Shown here piece after piece: positions 59,901 through 64,000 of a stretch of 64,000 nt of DNA. Source of the DNA: Ulva prolifera (Eukaryota > Chlorophyta > Ulvophyceae > Ulvales > Ulvaceae); assembly GCA_023078555.1 (NCBI GenBank), contig CM041197.1:12299231-12363230 (forward strand), given 5' to 3'. Under the pieces are notes generated by a model. It searched no databases. It was not told the DNA's origin and saw nothing but the letters and a program-made list of their open reading frames with translations. Each line of letters begins with the position of its first letter. Position 1 is the stretch's first letter. The translations under genes were made by a program, and so were the position numbers.

Positions 59901-62900
59901 TAGAATACTCCAGCTCCGTCGTTTCCATGACAGATGTAAGAGGCTAAGGTGCGTGCGCGTCCTGATGAGGTGCACTAGTGCTGCTGAGGTGCACCTGTGG
60001 GCACTGTAATCTGGATGCGGAAAACGATCGAATCATCAAAATCTGAGCATGCAGTGCTGTTCGGAACATGTATAAATGCTAGAAGAGACCAGCTCCTTCG
60101 TTTCCATGACAGATGTATGAGGCTACGGAGCATGCGTGTGCTGCTGAGGTGCACCTGTGGGCACTGTAATTTGGATGCGGAAAACGATCGAATCATCAAA
60201 ATCTGAGGATGCAGTGCTGTTCGGAACATGCAGTAATGCTAGAATACTCCAGCTCCGTCGTTTCCATGACAGATGTAAGAGGCTAAGGTGCGTGCGCGTC
60301 CTGATGAGGTGCACTTGTGCTGCTGAGGTGCACCTGTGGGCACTGTAATTTGGGTGCGGAAAACGATCGAATCATTAAAATCTGAGGATACAGTGCTGTT
60401 CGGAACATGCATAAATGCTAGAATACACCATTTCCGTCGTTTCTGTGACAGATGTATGAGGCTACGGAGCATGCGTGTGCTGCTGAGGTGCACCTGTGGG
60501 CACTGTAATTTGGATGCGGAAAACGATCGAATCATCAAAATCTAAGGATGCAGTGCTGTTCGGAACATGCATTAATGCTAGAATACTCCAGCTCCGTCGT
60601 TTCCATGACAGATGTATGAGGCTACGGAGCATGCGTGTGCTGCTGAGGTGCACCTGTGGGCACTGTAATTTGGATGCGGAAAACGATCGAATCATCAAAA
60701 TCTAAGGATGCAGTGCTGTTCGGAACATGCATTAATGCTAGAATACTCCAGCTCCGTCGTTTCCATGACAGATGTATGAGGCTACGGAGCATGCGTGTGC
60801 TGCTGAGGTGCACCTGTGGGCACTGTAATTTGGATACGGAAAACGATCGAATCATCAAAATCTGAGCATGCGGTGCTGTTCGGAACATGCATAAATGCTA
60901 GAATACACCATTTCCGTCGTTTCTGTGACAGATGTATGAGGCTACGGAGCATGCGTGTGCTGCTGAGGTGCACCTGTGGGCACTGTAATTTGGATGCGGA
61001 AAACGATCGAATCATCAAAATCTGAGGATGCAGTGCTGCTCGGAACATGCAGTAATGCTAGAATACTCCAGCTCCGTCGTTTCCATGACAGATGTAAGAG
61101 GCTAAGGTGCGTGCGCGTCCTGATGAGGTGCACTAGTGCTGCTGAGGTGCACCTGTGGGCACTGTAATCTGGATGCGGAAAACGATCGAATCATCAAAAT
61201 CTGAGCATGCAGTGCTGTTCGGAACATGTATAAATGCTAGAAGAGACCAGCTCCTTCGTTTCCATGACAGATGTATGAGGCTACGGAGCATGCGTGTGCT
61301 GCTGAGGTGCACCTGTGGGCACTGTAATTTGGATGCGGAAAACGATCGAATCATCAAAATCTGAGGATGCAGTGCTGTTCGGAACATGCAGTAATGCTAG
61401 AATACTCCAGCTCCGTCGTTTCCATGACAGATGTAAGAGGCTAAGGTGCGTGCGCGTCCTGATGAGGTGCACTAGTGCTGCTGAGGTGCACCTGTGGGCA
61501 CTGTAATCTGGATGCGGAAAACGATCGAATCATCAAAATCTGAGCATGCAGTGCTGTTCGGAACATGTATAAATGCTAGAAGTGACCAGCTCCTTCGTTT
61601 CCATGACAGATGTATGAGGCTACGGAGCATGCGTGTGCTGCTGAGGTGCACCTGTGGGCACTGTAATCTGGATGCGGAAAACGATCGAATCATCAAAATC
61701 TGAGCATGCAGTGCTGTTCGGAACATGCAGTAATGCTAGAATACTCCAGCTCCGTCGTTTCCATGACAGATGTAAGAGGCTAAGGTGCGTGCGCGTCCTG
61801 ATGAGGTGCACTAGTGCTGCTGAGGTGCACCTGTGGGCACTGTAATCTGGATGCGGAAAACGATCGAATCATCAAAATCTGAGCATGCAGTGCTGTTTGG
61901 AACATGTATAAATGCTAGAAGAGACCAGCTCCTTCGTTTCCATGACAGATGTATGAGGCTACGGAGCATGCGTGTGCTGCTGAGGTGCACCTGTGGGCAC
62001 TGTAATTTGGATACGGAAAACGATCGAATCATCAAAATCTGAGCATGCGGTGCTGTTCGGAACATGCATAAATGCTAGAATACACCATTTCCGTCGTTTC
62101 TGTGACAGATGTATGAGGCTACGGAGCATGCGTGTGCTGCTGAGGTGCACCTGTGGGCACTGTAATTTGGATGCGGAAAACGATCGAATCATCAAAATCT
62201 GAGGATGCAGTGCTGTTCGGAACATGCAGTAATGCTAGAATACTCCAGCTCCGTCGTTTCCATGACAGATGTAAGAGGCTAAGGTGCGTGCGCGTCCTGA
62301 TGAGGTGCACTTGTGCTGCTGAGGTGCACCTGTGGGCACTGTAATTTGGGTGCGGAAAACGATCGAATCATTAAAATCTGAGGATACAGTGCTGTTCGGA
62401 ACATGCATAAATGCTAGAATACACCATTTCCGTCGTTTCTGTGACAGATGTATGAGGCTACGGAGCATGCGTGTGCTGCTGAGGTGCACCTGTGGGCACT
62501 GTAATTTGGATGCGGAAAACGATCGAATCATCAAAATCTGAGCATGCAGTGCTGTTCGGAACATGCATTAATGCTAGAATACACCATTTCCGTCGTTTCT
62601 GTGACAGATGTATGAGGCTACGGAGCATGCGTGTGCTGCTGAGGTGCACCTGTGGGCACTGTAATTTGGATGCGGAAAACGATCGAATCATCAAAATCTG
62701 AGGATGCAGTGCTGTTCGGAACATGCAGTAATGCTAGAATACTCCAGCTCCGTCGTTTCCATGACAGATGTAAGAGGCTAAGGTGCGTGCGCGTCCTGCT
62801 GAGGTGCACTTGTGCTGCTGAGGTGCACCTGTGGGCACTGTAATCTGGATGCGGAAAACGATCGAATCATCAAAATCTGAGCATGCAGTGCTGTTCGGAA

Positions 62901-64000
62901 CATGTATAAATGCTAGAAGAGACCAGCTCCTTCGTTTCCATGACAGATGTATGAGGCTACGGAGCATGCGTGTGCTGCTGAGGTGCACCTGTGGGCACTG
63001 TAATTTGGATACGGAAAACGATCGAATCATCAAATTCTGAGCATGCGGTGCTGTTCGGAACATGCATAAATGCTAGAATACACCATTTCCGTCGTTTCTG
63101 TGACAGATGTATGAGGCTACGGAGCATGCGTGTGCTGCTGAGGTGCACCTGTGGGCACTGTAATTTGGATGCGGAAAACGATCGAATCATCAAAATCTGA
63201 GGATGCAGTGCTGTTCGGAACATGCAGTAATGCTAGAATACTCCAGCTCCGTCGTTTCCATGACAGATGTAAGAGGCTAAGGTGCGTGCGCGTCCTGATG
63301 AGGTGCACTTGTGCTGCTGAGGTGCACCTGTGGGCACTGTAATTTGGGTGCGGAAAACGATCGAATCATTAAAATCTGAGGATACAGTGCTGTTCGGAAC
63401 ATGCATAAATGCTAGAATACACCATTTCCGTCGTTTCTGTGACAGATGTATGAGGCTACGGAGCATGCGTGTGCTGCTGAGGTGCACCTGTGGGCACTGT
63501 AATTTGGATGCGGAAAACGATCGAATCATCAAAATCTAAGGATGCAGTGCTGTTCGGAACATGCATTAATGCTAGAATACTCCAGCTCCGTCGTTTCCAT
63601 GACAGATGTATGAGGCTACGGAGCATGCGTGTGCTGCTGAGGTGCACCTGTGGGCACTGTAATTTGGATACGGAAAACGATCGAATCATCAAAATCTGAG
63701 CATGCGGTGCTGTTCGGAACATGCATAAATGCTAGAATACACCATTTCCGTTCGTCGTTTCTGTGACAGATGTATGAGGCTACGGAGCATGCGTGTGCTG
63801 CTGAGGTGCACCTGTGGGCACTGTAATTTGGATGCGGAAAACGATCGAATCATCAAAATCTGAGGATGCAGTGCTGTTCGGAACATGCAGTAATGCTAGA
63901 ATACTCCAGCTCCGTCGTTTCCATGACAGAGTAAAGGCTAAGGTGCGTGCGCGTCCTGATGAGGTGCACTTGTGCTGCTGAGGTGCACCTGTGGGCACTG
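56983..64000 (+). repeat. Satellite DNA array, right block (continues past the window)
   Basis: Same monomers and orientation. It carries the markers of the 21-35 kb higher-order repeat: GGATACAGTG near 57375, 60388, 62384 and 63382, and CTAGAAGTGACCAG near 58404 and 61577. Spacings of 3,013, 1,996 and 998 bp show rearranged versions of the same 12-monomer unit. Near the window end two monomers are irregular: a 4-base insertion in TTCCGTTCGTCG near 63748, and lost bases in GACAGAGTAAAGGC near 63930. Confidence 0.96.

Overview
The window is eukaryotic repeat DNA. The evidence is three spliced genes with phase-consistent GT-AG introns of about 67-137 bp, a mid-range base composition, and about 50 kb of tandem satellite with roughly 160/179-bp monomers in one orientation, a size typical of centromeric or other heterochromatic satellites. 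The species cannot be fixed from the sequence. Transposon ends of the CACTACAAG type are common in plants, so a green alga or other member of the plant lineage is a weak guess. No rRNA, tRNA, CRISPR array or ordinary host gene was found.

Layout: 1-36553 satellite array; 36554-49125 a complete CACTA (EnSpm) DNA transposon of 12,572 bp; 49126-54667 satellite; 54668-56982 a second, 2,315-bp non-autonomous CACTA element; 56983-64000 satellite. Both elements start CACTACAAGGAT and end with its inverse complement. Each is flanked by a perfect 3-bp target duplication (AGG and TGT), and removing either one with a TSD copy restores a satellite monomer exactly.

The large element carries a divergent gene pair plus a third gene. 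A minus-strand gene (37405-40009, modelled at 670 aa, C-terminal coiled coil) is a candidate TNPA-like accessory protein. A plus-strand gene (40384-44864, 1,292 codons in seven exons) is a CACTA/Tnp2-type transposase. Its frame is broken only by one in-frame TGA at codon 156. Between the two start codons lies a perfect 34-bp palindrome. Downstream are a 344-bp tandem repeat, a third two-exon gene (46365-47534, 362 aa) of unknown function, and 94-bp subterminal repeats. Transposase and accessory protein would be expected to act on the terminal and subterminal repeats, and the short element could be mobilised in trans because it shares both ends.

The satellite has a basic 160-bp unit and a 179-bp form that differs by a 19-bp internal duplication. 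It is organised into higher-order repeats, most clearly a 1,996-bp unit of 12 monomers (8x160 + 4x179) between about 21 and 35 kb. The most interesting points are the nearly intact autonomous transposon nested in the array, its palindromic divergent promoter, the unknown third gene, and a suggestive similarity between the element's 94-bp subterminal repeat and part of the satellite monomer.
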